Counted from the first letter of the stretch, positions 45,901 to 55,031 are shown. The stretch is 64,000 nt of DNA from Myxococcales bacterium (GCA_016709545.1 JADJMO010000003.1:186001-250000); one strand, 5' to 3'. Notes: generated by a model from the letters alone, not told the origin. Program-made: numbers and translations.

Positions 45901-47366
45901 CGTGGCTCGGTCTCCTCGGGCTGCTCGCCGCTTCCTTCGCCGTTCGTCGTCGAAGGCTCGGGGCGAGCCTCGCGGCCGCGGCCGTCGCCGGTTGCAGCGC
46001 CTCGCAACCCGAGGATCCGCCGGCCGTCGACGCCGGCGTCTCCGCCGTCCCGCGGGTCGATCGCTCACTCCAGGCCGTGCGCCTCGCCCTCCCGGGAATC
46101 GCGGCTTCTCCTCCGACGCGCGACCTCGACGCGACGCTCCCGACGAGCGCCGACGCCCCGCTCCACCTCGCCCTGCCCGGGGCGAACGGCTTCTTCCTCG
46201 ACGTCGTCGATCTCGACGCGCGTCCTTCGCCCACCATCGCCGTCGACGGGATCCACGTGGCGACGGGCGCTCGCGTCGACTCGGTGTTCCTGCGGGCCGG
46301 TGCGGTCGTGGAGGACCTGCGCGTGGTCCACGAGATCCCGGAGCAGGGCGTGCGCCTCCGGCTCGCCATCGACCGCGGCGCCGCGGTCGCGCGCATCCGC
46401 ACGCGCGAGGGGCGGATCGAGGCGATCGACCCGAGCGGTCGGGTGTGGATCTCCACGGCGCCGATCGTCGCGATCGACGCCCGGGGCGTGCGGCGCGAGC
46501 TCTCCGTGCACGACCACGACGAGGGCACCCGAACGATCGTCGAGGCCAGCCTCGATGCCCGCGGGCTCGCGCTCCCCATCGTCGTCGATCCGATCTGGAC
46601 CAAGGCCGCGAACCTCGCGATCGCCCGGTACGATCACAGCGCGGTGAGGCTCGGCGACGGTCGCGTGCTCGTCGTCGGCGGCGACGGCGCGCCCGGTCAG
46701 CCCGAGCTCTACGATCCGAAGGCCAACACCTGGTCGAAGACGGGCAAGACGACCTACGAGTACGGCGGGTTCATCTGGCCCCCCGGCCTGATCGCGCTCT
46801 CGACCGGCAAGGTGCTCGCCGTCAGCAAGACCGCGGAGCTCTTCGACCCGGCCACCGGCACCTGGACCGACGCGAAGAAGACCTCGACCGCCGAGTTCTC
46901 GGCCGCCGTCCCGCTCCCGGGCGGAAAGGTCCTCGTGACCGCGGCGAGCAGCTACGGCGCGGCGCCCACGGTCTCGGACGTCTACACGATCGCGACAGGG
47001 GCCTGGACCACGACGGGGGTGATGAAGGCGGCGCGCAACCTGCCGGGCGTCGCGGTGCTGGCCTCGGGCAAGGTCCTGCTCGTCGGCGGCGGCAGCGCCA
47101 GCCAGAGCTCGGCGGAGATCTACGATCCGGCGACCAACACCTGGGCCTCGACGAGCGCTCCTTCGAGGGGCACTGGTGGCCCAAGGTCGTCACGCTCCCC
47201 TCCGGCAAGGTGTTCGTCACGAGCGGTCGTTCCGACGACGCGAACAACGAGATCTACGATCCGACGAGCAACACCTGGGCTCCCGCGCCCGCCTTCGCGC
47301 ACGCCCGCGACGGCGGCGGCGCCCAGCTCCTGTCGAACGGCAGGGTCCTGTTCACGGGTGGCCTGA
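42909..47366 (+). CDS. Dual-unit kelch / Cys-rich / MYXO-CTERM giant protein, locus A (unit 1 and first part of unit 2)
   Basis: One open frame of 1485 codons containing a complete first unit and the start of a second. Unit 1: signal peptide with lipobox FLALTSC, a beta-rich domain ending YPIAVDPGWVSGP, about seven kelch blades (LADGRVFFMGGED, SAEVYNPTTNAWSSAGNMAA), then a Cys-rich region from about residue 525 (CLSGSCIDGVCCGTASC, CSGQCEACDVEGRVGVC), and a MYXO-CTERM end: DGCSMGG, helix AWLGLLGLLAASFAV, RRRR at 45945-45956. No stop follows. The frame continues LGASLAAAAVAGC, a second lipoprotein signal, into unit 2: another N-terminal domain ending LPIVVDPIWTKAAN and kelch blades. The frame breaks near 47164 (one missing G) and continues in the next entry. 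Expected location is the cell surface; ligand unknown. Confidence 0.82.
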   Translation: MRRVLLPFVAGFLALTSCRSSSVPETQSQETAEQETGLVAARFRAARIPHLRAPRAARGPTTAGATWTLGALEMRALDVANHQVAAVDGLLTTAEVAVDTDAVWSAEGDTDEEWRILRSSRAPTTFRWRLRAPGQTTLHEGRVEVTDAEGRTVARSVPFVAYDAEGTARPLEARLDADGDGHVLTLSVDVRGLRYPIAVDPGWVSGPTMGRVRKLHKAVPLADGRVFFMGGEDGGTYQRHRDADIYNPATNTFSLTGDSGGPIGVGVQVIRLGDGRVLAAGGAGISLPTAAAAIWSPATGAWAAIPGMPYNRKDAATVLVSPTKVLLAGGGTVAVGGESAVVYDATTNAWSEVASMSVSRGMPIGAKLPGGTILVCGGDSVLKSCEHWNPTTNVWAARAPMAAARGAAVATVLADGRVLVSGGYGLSSAEVYNPTTNAWSSAGNMAAVRAQHVALLLPSGKVFVAGGTTALAQLYDPATNTWAPAGSMSVVRDESAGGLLASGKVIVSGGTATSSASSEIWGGSLGVTCAVAGECLSGSCIDGVCCGTASCVAGAKCNLPGKLGTCSKPAGTACGAGTECASGSCADGVCCNTACTGQCAACNVTGKVGTCSPVLGAPVGGRAACSTTGAGTACAASCNGIDPSTCTFPPSTTACGTDTCTAGKETRVGTCNGAGVCSGATKDCGAYACGPTTCRTTCTTATDCAAGNYCKGGACVPAEGLGKPCKTASACTTGFCTDGVCCGVATCDAGSACSLPGFAGTCKVKQGSACKDAVDCGTGQCVDGVCCDEACSGQCEACDVEGRVGVCSAVAGPPHGTRPACADGGGDVCAAATCAGTKDRTACVGKKAPIGATCRATSCVGSTLGLAATCDGSGTCPAAKESSCVPYACEGTKCRETCSEDTHCTKGFVCKGSRCEPIAARCTDDLTGSIGADGIPVSCAPYVCTRDGTCAKACTSSTDCTPGSVCDVAQSVCVPGAGEVAASDGCSMGGRGPSPSRAWLGLLGLLAASFAVRRRRLGASLAAAAVAGCSASQPEDPPAVDAGVSAVPRVDRSLQAVRLALPGIAASPPTRDLDATLPTSADAPLHLALPGANGFFLDVVDLDARPSPTIAVDGIHVATGARVDSVFLRAGAVVEDLRVVHEIPEQGVRLRLAIDRGAAVARIRTREGRIEAIDPSGRVWISTAPIVAIDARGVRRELSVHDHDEGTRTIVEASLDARGLALPIVVDPIWTKAANLAIARYDHSAVRLGDGRVLVVGGDGAPGQPELYDPKANTWSKTGKTTYEYGGFIWPPGLIALSTGKVLAVSKTAELFDPATGTWTDAKKTSTAEFSAAVPLPGGKVLVTAASSYGAAPTVSDVYTIATGAWTTTGVMKAARNLPGVAVLASGKVLLVGGGSASQSSAEIYDPATNTWASTSAPSRGTGGPRSSRSPPARCSSRAVVPTTRTTRSTIRRATPGLPRPPSRTPATAAAPSSCRTAGSCSRVA
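45860..45998 (+). other. In-frame junction of the two units of locus A
   Basis: From the MYXO-CTERM Cys codon (45863) through the hydrophobic helix, the Arg codons (45945-45956) and a second hydrophobic stretch to a lipobox Cys codon (45993-45995), with no stop codon and no in-frame ATG, GTG or TTG. The protein order is DGC, helix, RRRR, helix, VAGC-SASQPEDPP. The same order occurs in locus B at 51823-51668. Confidence 0.8.
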
Positions 47367-49055
47367 ACGGCACCTCCTTCACGGCCGACGCGCAGCTGTT
47401 CGATCCCGTGGCCGGCTCCTTCTCCGCGGTCGGCTCGCTGTCCGACGCGCGCGCGTACATGGCGATGGCCCTGCTCGCCGACGGACGGGCCCTCGCCATC
47501 GGCGGCGGCAACGGGTTCTCGGCGGGGCCGACCGTCTCGAGCCTCGTCGACATCTACGGCGGCGCGCTCGGCGCCACTTGCGCCGCCGCGGGCGACTGCG
47601 GCAGCGGCGCGTGCGTCGACGGCGTCTGCTGCGTGAGCCCCTCGTGCACGGCGCCCGCGACGTGCAACCAGCCCGGCGCCCTCGGCACCTGCACCAAGCC
47701 GATCGGGAGCGCGTGCGCGGTCACGACCGACTGCGCCTCCGGCCTCTGTGTCGATGGCTACTGCTGCGACGCCGCGTGCGGAGGGAAGTGCGAGGCGTGC
47801 GACATCCCGGGCAAGCTCGGCGTGTGCTCGCCCACCCAGGGCGCGCCGCGCGGCAAGCGCTCGGCGTGCACCGGACCGGGCGCTGGGACCGCGTGCGGTG
47901 ACCGCTGCGACGGCATCGACCGCACCGCGTGTCACGTCCCGGGCGCGAGCGCGTCGTGCGGCACCGACGCCTGTGTCCTCGGCGTGGAGAGCCGCGCGGG
48001 CACCTGCGCGGCCGACGGCACGTGCAGCGCGACCAGCAAGTCGTGCGAGGGCTACGTGTGCGGCGCGACCACGTGCAAGACATCGTGCGCTGGTGATCCG
48101 GACTGCAAGGCGGGCTACTACTGCAAGGGCGGGGCGTGCGCGAAGGTGGACGGCCTCGGCACCCCGTGCACCAGCGCCTCGACGTGCACCACGGGGCTCT
48201 GCACCGACGGCGCCTGTTGCGGCGTCGCGGTGTGCGGCGTCGGCGAGAGCTGCGGCAACCCCGAGAACCCCGGCGTCTGCTCGAAGAAGCGCGGCTCCGT
48301 GTGCACGCTCGATCCCGAGTGCGCCTCGGGCACTGTGCGGACGGGTGTGCTGCGAGTCGGCGTGCGACGGCCAGTGCGAGGCGTGCGACGTCAGCGGGAA
48401 GTTCGGCAGCTGCACGCCGATCGACGGCGAGCCGCACGGTGCGCGGGCGAAGTGCTCCGCCGGCACCTCGAGCTGCGACGCGCGCACCTGCGCCGGCACC
48501 AAGGACAGCAAGGCCTGCGTGGGCTACGCGGCCGCGACCGAGACCACGTGCGCGCCGGCGAAGTGCGAGGGCGCGACCTACGTGGGCAAGGGCACCTGCA
48601 ACGGAGCGGGCGCGTGCGCGGTCCCGGCCACGCAGACGTGCACCCCCTACGTCTGCGACCCGGCGGGTTGCCGCACGGGCTGCACCAAGGACGAGCACTG
48701 TGCCTCCGGCTTCGTCTGCGACCGCGAGGTGTGCATCGCCCGCGTCGCGCGTTGCTCCGCGGATCGACTCTCGTCGCAGAAGGCCGACGGGACGACGGTC
48801 GACTGCAGCCCGTACCTCTGCACCACCAGCGGCGCGTGCGGCGATCGCTGCACCTCGAGCACGGCTTGTACGCCGGGCGCTCTGTGCGATCCCGCGACCA
48901 ACACCTGCGTGTTCCCCTCGAGCGACTCGGGGGGCGGGTGCGCGTTCGGTGGCGGCGGCGCGAGCCCGGCCTCGCTGCTGCTCGCGCTGCTCGTGGTCGT
49001 CGGCCGACGGCGCCGCGTCCTCACGTCGCCCGACGACGACGGAGCGCGGCGCTGA
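47167..49055 (+). CDS. Continuation of locus A unit 2 (kelch, Cys-rich, MYXO-CTERM)
   Basis: This is the remainder of unit 2, not a separate gene. After the break near 47164 it reads EGHWWPKVVTLPSGKVFVTS, further kelch blades (SNGRVLFTGGLNG, AQLFDPVAGSFSAVG) and the Cys-rich part (CGSGACVDGVCCVSPSC, CGGKCEACDIPGKLGVC, CDGIDRTACHVPGASASC). Two one-base losses at 48330-48331 and in GGG 48343-48345 interrupt it; restored, it reads CASGHCADGVCCESACDGQC. It ends SDSGGGCAFGGGGASPASLL, a helix, GRRRR and a short tail to the stop at 49055. That tail overlaps the 3' end of the convergent locus B by 35 bp. Unit 2 would be about 1030 residues. Confidence 0.75.
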
Positions 49056-50155
49056 CGAGCGAGGCGAGGCCGAGCGCGCCCGCGAGACCCAGCGGCGACG
49101 GGGACACGTGCGCGACCGCGCAGCCGCCTCCCGCGTCGGTGGGAGCCGCCGAGACGCAGGACTTCGTGTCGAGGTCGCAGCTCGCGCCCGCCGCGCAGTC
49201 GGCCGACGTGGCGCACGTGTCGAGGCAGACGCCCGCGCTCCCGCAGCGGAACGGCGCGCAGGGCGCTCGACGCCGTCCTCCGAGATCGAGGTGGAGAGGT
49301 CGGCCGAGCACTTGTCGCCACGGGAGACGCAGAGCGTGCCGCGGCACTCGAAGCCCTCGCTGCAGTGCGCGTCGACCGTGCATCCGGTCAGGCATGCCTT
49401 GCCGCTCGCGCCACACGCGTAGGGCGCGCACGACGTCGTCGTGGGCGCCTGACAGCTGCCCTTGCCGTCGCACGTGGCCGGCTGGGTCACCGTGCTGCCC
49501 GCGCACGACGACGGAGCGCACACCGTGGTGGGGCCGGCCTGGTAGCCGATGCACTTGGTCGCGTCGGTCGCGCCATCGCACTTTCGGGCCTTGCACGGGT
49601 CGGTGCCGCCCGCATCGCAAGGCGTGCGAGCCCCGTGGGGCGCGCCGCTCACGCCCTGGCACTTGCCCTTGCCGTCCGCGACGTCGCACGCCTCGCACTG
49701 ACCGTCGCACGCGCGGTCGCAGCAGACCCCGTCGACGCAGTAGCCGGCGCCGCACTCCTCGCCGACCGTGCAGGCCGCGCCGGGCAACTTCGCGCAGAGG
49801 CCCTTCTTGACGCCGGCGACGCACGAGCTGCCGGCCGAACAAGAGGCCGTCCCGCAGCAGACGCCGTCGACGCAGAAGCCGGTCTTGCAACCAGCGCCTG
49901 CGGTGCACGGAGAGCCGAGATCCTCGATGACCACGCACGCGCCGGACTTGCAGTAGTACCCGCCGGCGCAGTCGAGGTCGGCCGCGCACGTGAGCTTGCA
50001 GGTGGTCGCGTCGCAGCCGTAGGCGCCGCACGACTTCGCGACGTCCTTGCAGGCGCCGGCGCCGTCGCACAGGCTCGCGTGGGTCTCGAGGCCGTCCTTG
50101 CGGCTCGTCGCGCTGCAGAACGTGGTCGCAGGCGCGAAGGTGCGCCTGATCCGGG
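49021..50155 (-). CDS. Continuation of locus B unit 2 (Cys-rich region and MYXO-CTERM)
   Basis: Remainder of unit 2 of the minus-strand locus. After a break near 50150 it reads TFAPATTFCSATSRKDGLET, then Cys-rich modules (CKTGFCVDGVCCGTASC, CDGQCEACDVADGKGKC, CTVDAHCSEGFECRGTLC). A one-base loss near 49265 changes frame; restored it continues CAPFRCGSAGVCLDTC, CDLDTKSC and the MYXO-CTERM end: DAGGGCAVAHVSPSPLGLAG, helix, LRRRRAT, stop at 49021. The last 35 bp overlap the end of locus A. It should not be read as an independent protein. Confidence 0.72.
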
Positions 50156-53100
50156 TCACCTGCCGTCGCAGGTGGCTCCGCAGGTCGAGCCCAGGCCGGC
50201 GCCGGTGCAGGCCACGCGCCCGCCGTGGGGGACGCCGTAGGTCGCGGTGCAGGTGCCTGCCTTGCCGGGGTTGTCGCACGCCTCGCACTGGCCGCCGCAC
50301 GCGGTGTCGCAGCAGACTCCGTCGACGCAGTTGCCGCTCGCGCACTGGTTGGTCGCCGTGCAGGTCACGCCGTTGGCCTTCTTGGCGACGCACGTCGCGC
50401 CGCTGCACCACGCCGTGGGCAGGCACGCCGCGTCCGACGCGCAGCTGGTCGCGCACGCGCCCGCCGTGCAGGCGAAGGAGCCTCCGCAGGAGCGGCCGTG
50501 GTGCGGCGCCCCGGTGACGGGCGAGCACGTGCCGGCCGCGCCCGCGAGGTCGCACGCGAGGCAGGTGCCCGTGCAAGCCGTGTTGCAGCAGGCGCCCCCG
50601 AGGCAGAACCCAGACGCGCATTCACCGGGGTCGCCGCACGCGGCGCCGTTGCCGACGAGGGTGAAGAGATCGACCGACGACGTGGTCGCGCCAGTGATCA
50701 GGCCGCCCGCCATCAACACGCCGCCGCTCGGCAACAGCGAGGTCGCGTCCCGCCAGCGCGGCCCGCTGAGGCTCCCCGCCCGCGCCCAGGAGTCGGTCGC
50801 GGGATCGTAGACCTCCGCCTCCGCGACGATGCCGCCGCTCGCGAGGACCCTGCCGTTCGGGAGCAGGGTGAGCGCGTGCGTCCAGCGCTGGAACGTGGCC
50901 GAGGCCGCCGCCGTCCAGGCGTTGGTCGCCGGGTCGTACAGCTGCGCCGTCTCCCCGAGCAGCGACACGTTCTGGCCGCCGTGGAGCAGCACCTTGCCGC
51001 TCGGGAGCCGCACCATGCGGTGGTAGAAGCGCGCGCCGGTGAACGTGCCGGCGGCGGACCAGGCGTCGGTCCCCGGATCGTAGACCTCCGCCGTGGAGAG
51101 CGCGCCGCCGTTGGAGCCGCCGGCGACGAGGACCTTGCCGGAGGCCAGGCTCACGCCCCAGGTGTCGTAGCGATTGCCGGCCACGAACGCGCCGCCCGCG
51201 GTCCACGTGTTGGTCGCCGGGTCGTAGAGGTAGGCTCGATCGGAGGCGACGAAGAGCGCCTTGCCGCCCGGCAGGGCGTGCAGCGTGGCGCCCCCCGGGG
51301 GCAGGTACCCGACCGTCGCGGTCCAGCTGTTCGCCGGTGGGTCGTAGACGTAGCCCGTGGTGGAGGTCGTGCCGTAGCCGCCCGCGACGAGCACCTTGCC
51401 GCTCGGGAGCAGCAGCGCTGCGTGGGAGGAGCGCGTACCAGGCAGCGACGCCGCGGCGCTCCAGGCGTTCGTCGCCGGGTCGTAGAGGTCGGCCGTCGAA
51501 TGGAGCAGCGTGGTGCTCACGCCGCCGCCGACGATCAGGACCTTGCCGGTGGGCAGGAGGGTCGCCGAGTGGTCGATGCGCCCGCTCGGCATCGCCGCGC
51601 CCGTGCCCCACGCGTACAGGGCCGACGAGGCCGTGCGGATCGGCGGCGACTCCGGTCGGTCGCTCGAGCACGCGGAGGACACGAGGCCCGCGCCGACGGC
51701 GAGCGTCGTCACCGAGCGCACGAGCCTCCGTCGAGCCCGCGCGCGGCGGGCCAGCAGCGCGGCCGCGCACAGCGCGAGGAGCAGCGCGGAGCGCGCGCTG
51801 GGCGAGGGCGCGGCCACGCTGCAGCCCCCCGAGTCGCCGACGCCGGCCGGTCCGCAGCTCCTCATGGCGAGGTCGCAGGCGTTGCCCGCCTGGCAGTCGT
51901 CGGACGAGGTGCACTCCTTGAGGCAGGCGCCGCTCGGGCCGCAGCGGTAGGGCGCGCAGGCCTCGGCCTTGCCGACCTTGTCGATCGACGAGAGCTTGTC
52001 GGCCGAGCAGGTGGCCGTCCGCGCCACGCAGCTGCCGCCGTCGCAGCGGAACGCCGCGGCGCAGTGCGCGTCGCTGGAGCAGGTGGTGAGGCACCCACTG
52101 TCGTCACAGGCGAAGGGCACGCAGGAGGTCGTCTTGGCTGTCTCGCAGGCGCCCTTGCCGTCGCAGGTCGACGTGAGGGTGAACGTCGAGCCCGCGCACG
52201 AGGCCGTGCCGCAGGTGGTGGCCGAGCCGGACGCGTAGGCCACGCACTTGGTGCGGTCGGCCGCGCCGTCGCACGCCAGGGCCTTGCAGGGCTCCTTGCC
52301 CCCGTCGTCGCAGCGCGGGCGGGTGCCGTGCGGCGCGCCGGCCACCGGTGCGCAGGTCCCCTTGCTGCCCGCGAGGTCGCAGGCCTCGCACTGCCCGTTG
52401 CAGGCCGTCGCGCAGCACACGCCGTCGGCGCACGCGCCGCTGCCGCACTCGGCGTCGATCGAGCAGCTCGCGCCGTTGGTCTTCGCGCAGGTGCCCTTCT
52501 TGGCGGGCGTCGCGCACGACGAGCCGCTCTCGCAGCTCCCGCTCGCGCAGCACACCCCCTCGACGCAGTGGCCGCTCGCGCAGGTCGCGGCCGTCGTGCA
52601 GTCGGTCCCGAGGCCCTCGATGACGATGCACGCGCCGGCCTTGCAGTAGAACCCGGCGGCGCAGTCGGTCGTCGCCGCGCACGTGACCTTGCACGCCGTC
52701 GCCCCGCAGGCGTACGCCCCGCAGGTCTTCGCGGTCTCCGTGCACAGCCCGCTGCCGTTGCACGCGCTCGTCCGTCGCTCGATGCCGCCCTTGCACTCGT
52801 CGGCGCCGCACGCGACGGTGCTCGACGGGTAGGCGCACTTGGTCGGGTCCACGCCGCCGCACTTGATGCCGCACAGGGTGCCGGGCGCGACCCCGGTACA
52901 CGCGGCGCGGCCACCGCGGGGCGGCCCATCGACGGGGGTGCAGGTGCCGAAGCTGCCGGGCACGTCGCAGGCCTCGCACTGACCGCCGCAGGCGGCGTCG
53001 CAGCACACCCCGTCGACGCAGAGCCCGCTCTTGCAGTCGGTGCCCGCGCTGCAGGCGAGCCCGTTGCTCCGGGTCGGCACGCACTTGCCGGACGAGCAGA

Positions 53101-54967
53101 AGAAGTCGGCGGCGCAGTCGGTCGTCGTCGCGCAGCTCGTCGCGCAGGCGCCGCCGGCGCACACGTCGTAGGGCGCGCAGCTCCGCGACCCGTGCGGAGC
53201 GCCGGCGACGGTCGTGCAGGTCCCCTTCGCGCCCGTGACGTCGCACGCCGAGCAGGTGCCCGCGCAGGCGGTGCTGCAGCACACGCCGTCGACGCAGTGG
53301 GCGGACACGCACTCGCCGTTCTGCGTGCATGCGGCGCCGAGCGCGAGCTCCCCGAACAGGAAGGTCGAGCCGCCGCTCGAGCCGCCGGCGACCAGGGCGA
53401 GGCCGCTCGGCAGCAGGGTCACGGTCGGGTCGAGCCGCGTCGCGCCGTCGCCGGTCACCACGCGCCAGGCCGCTGCGCTCGGGTCGAACACCTCGGCGGT
53501 CGACGAGCTGAAGTTGCCGCCCACGGCGAGGACGTGACCGCTCGGCAGCGTCGCCAGCGCGAGCCCCGAGCGTCCGAGGGCCATCGGCGCGAGGGTCGTC
53601 CACCCGTCGGTGCTCGGATCGTAGACCTCCGCGTCGCTCAGGTAGACCGCGCCGGGGTTGCCACCCGCGACCAGGATCTTCCCGCTCGGCAGGGTCGCGG
53701 CGGCGTGGCGGGAGCGCTGCTTGGCCATGGCGGCCCCCGGCGACCAGGTGTTCGTGGCCGGGTCGTAGAGCTCGGTGACCGACTGGGTGTACCCGGAGCC
53801 GTCGACGCCGCCGGTGACGAGCACCTTGCCGCTCGGCAGGAGCGACCCGGTCGGCGACCAGCGCGGGGACGAGAGCGCGGCCACCGTCGTGAACGTGTTC
53901 GCGGCGGGGTCGTAGATCTCGGCGCTGTTGTTGTAGTAGCCCGCGGCGAAGAGCACCTTGCCGGAGGGCAGGGTCACCATCGCCGCGGCGGCCCGACCGA
54001 CGTTGAGCGGTGCGGCGGCCGACCACGTGCCCGTGGCCGGATCGTAGAGGTCGGCGCTGGTGAGGTCGGTGAACGGGTAGCTCAGGCTGGCGTGCCCACC
54101 CGCGACGAGCACCTTGCCCGTCGACAGCAGCACCGCGGAGGCCGCACGGCGCACGGTCGACATCGCGCCGGCCGCGGACCACGTGTTGGTCGCGGGGTCG
54201 TAGAGCTCCGCGTCCGACAGGACGGTGGTGCCCGCGACGCCTCCGGCCACCAGCACCTTGCCGCTCGGGAGGCGCACCGCGACGTGCTCCATGCGGCCGG
54301 TCGCGAGCGAGCCCGCGGGGGTCCAGGCCGGGTCGATCGCGATGGGGTAGACGAGGCCCTGCACGTCGACCTCGGTCTCGAGGGTCCACGACGCCTTCGT
54401 CTGGGGTGTCAGGCGGACGACGCCCGCTCGATGCACGCCGAGCGCGTCGACGGCCACGACCGGGGCACTCTCGATGCGGACGAGGCCCGCCCGATCGACG
54501 ACCTGCACGCGCCCGGCGACCAGCCGCAGCGTGGCGACGCCGGGGCCGACGCGGAGCTCGTAGCGGGCCACGTTCGAGGCGCTCGGCGAGCGCAGCACGC
54601 GGATCTCCTCCACGTGCGCGGGGCTCGCCGTGTAGACGACGTCCGTCTCGTGGTCCGCGTCCTCGAAGACCGTCGCGCCGTCGACGAAATGGCCGGCCTG
54701 GTCGCGGGCGCCGAGCGGCCCGACCTCGAGGGTCACGTCGGCGCTCGCCGCGATCCGGAGCGCGCTCTGCGCCCGCGCGGGGACGACGACCTGCAGACCC
54801 CCCGCGCCCGGGGCCCCCACGGGCAGCACCCCCCGCGCGCGCAGGTCGGCCACGAGGGTCACGGCGCGCGAGGTCTGTCGAGTAGGTTCGGAAGAGCGCG
54901 ACGGTGCGCACGCTCCGACGAGACACGCGACGAAGGCGAGGGGCCCGAGCGAGGCAAGGCGCGCCAT
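50156..54967 (-). CDS. Dual-unit kelch / Cys-rich / MYXO-CTERM giant protein, locus B (unit 1 and most of unit 2)
   Basis: One open frame of 1603 codons. Unit 1 (about 1080 residues): lipoprotein signal (FVACLVGAC), N-terminal domain ending YPIAIDPAWTPAGSLATG, about eight kelch blades (LPSGKVLVAGGVAGTT, LYDPATNTWSAAGAMST), a Cys-rich region (CVSAHCVDGVCCSTACAGTC, CGGQCEACDVPGSFGTC) and MYXO-CTERM: DSGGCSVAAP, helix ALLLALCAAALLA, then RRARARRR. The frame continues LVRSVTTLAVGAGLVSSAC, a lipoprotein signal, into unit 2, which goes directly into kelch blades (GRIDHSATLLPTGKVLIVGG) without the N-terminal domain of the other units, then Cys-rich modules. The frame is lost near 50150-50165. A GTG at 51721 with GGAGG before it could start unit 2 separately. 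Confidence 0.82.
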   Translation of the reverse strand: MARLASLGPLAFVACLVGACAPSRSSEPTRQTSRAVTLVADLRARGVLPVGAPGAGGLQVVVPARAQSALRIAASADVTLEVGPLGARDQAGHFVDGATVFEDADHETDVVYTASPAHVEEIRVLRSPSASNVARYELRVGPGVATLRLVAGRVQVVDRAGLVRIESAPVVAVDALGVHRAGVVRLTPQTKASWTLETEVDVQGLVYPIAIDPAWTPAGSLATGRMEHVAVRLPSGKVLVAGGVAGTTVLSDAELYDPATNTWSAAGAMSTVRRAASAVLLSTGKVLVAGGHASLSYPFTDLTSADLYDPATGTWSAAAPLNVGRAAAAMVTLPSGKVLFAAGYYNNSAEIYDPAANTFTTVAALSSPRWSPTGSLLPSGKVLVTGGVDGSGYTQSVTELYDPATNTWSPGAAMAKQRSRHAAATLPSGKILVAGGNPGAVYLSDAEVYDPSTDGWTTLAPMALGRSGLALATLPSGHVLAVGGNFSSSTAEVFDPSAAAWRVVTGDGATRLDPTVTLLPSGLALVAGGSSGGSTFLFGELALGAACTQNGECVSAHCVDGVCCSTACAGTCSACDVTGAKGTCTTVAGAPHGSRSCAPYDVCAGGACATSCATTTDCAADFFCSSGKCVPTRSNGLACSAGTDCKSGLCVDGVCCDAACGGQCEACDVPGSFGTCTPVDGPPRGGRAACTGVAPGTLCGIKCGGVDPTKCAYPSSTVACGADECKGGIERRTSACNGSGLCTETAKTCGAYACGATACKVTCAATTDCAAGFYCKAGACIVIEGLGTDCTTAATCASGHCVEGVCCASGSCESGSSCATPAKKGTCAKTNGASCSIDAECGSGACADGVCCATACNGQCEACDLAGSKGTCAPVAGAPHGTRPRCDDGGKEPCKALACDGAADRTKCVAYASGSATTCGTASCAGSTFTLTSTCDGKGACETAKTTSCVPFACDDSGCLTTCSSDAHCAAAFRCDGGSCVARTATCSADKLSSIDKVGKAEACAPYRCGPSGACLKECTSSDDCQAGNACDLAMRSCGPAGVGDSGGCSVAAPSPSARSALLLALCAAALLARRARARRRLVRSVTTLAVGAGLVSSACSSDRPESPPIRTASSALYAWGTGAAMPSGRIDHSATLLPTGKVLIVGGGVSTTLLHSTADLYDPATNAWSAAASLPGTRSSHAALLLPSGKVLVAGGYGTTSTTGYVYDPPANSWTATVGYLPPGGATLHALPGGKALFVASDRAYLYDPATNTWTAGGAFVAGNRYDTWGVSLASGKVLVAGGSNGGALSTAEVYDPGTDAWSAAGTFTGARFYHRMVRLPSGKVLLHGGQNVSLLGETAQLYDPATNAWTAAASATFQRWTHALTLLPNGRVLASGGIVAEAEVYDPATDSWARAGSLSGPRWRDATSLLPSGGVLMAGGLITGATTSSVDLFTLVGNGAACGDPGECASGFCLGGACCNTACTGTCLACDLAGAAGTCSPVTGAPHHGRSCGGSFACTAGACATSCASDAACLPTAWCSGATCVAKKANGVTCTATNQCASGNCVDGVCCDTACGGQCEACDNPGKAGTCTATYGVPHGGRVACTGAGLGSTCGATCDGR
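51668..51823 (-). other. In-frame junction of the two units of locus B
   Basis: On the minus strand: MYXO-CTERM Cys codon at 51823-51821, helix, Arg-rich RRARARRR, then GTG 51721-51719, second hydrophobic helix, and lipobox Cys codon at 51670-51668, with no stop. The residues after the lipobox, CSSDRPESPP, match CSASQPEDPP of locus A. GGAGG lies three bases before the GTG; the codon aligned to it in locus A is GGG. Confidence 0.8.
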
Positions 54968-55031
54968 GCCTCGATCGTACGCCCTCGTCCGCCCCTGCGG
55001 CGGATTCTCGCGCGCCTCGTGGAGCGTCGCG

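Noticed and set aside
42219..46007. Long minus-strand open frame opposite locus A
   Set aside because: Low-complexity Arg/Gly/Ala translation, antisense to a recognisable gene; only its extreme end (42219-42460) might be coding.
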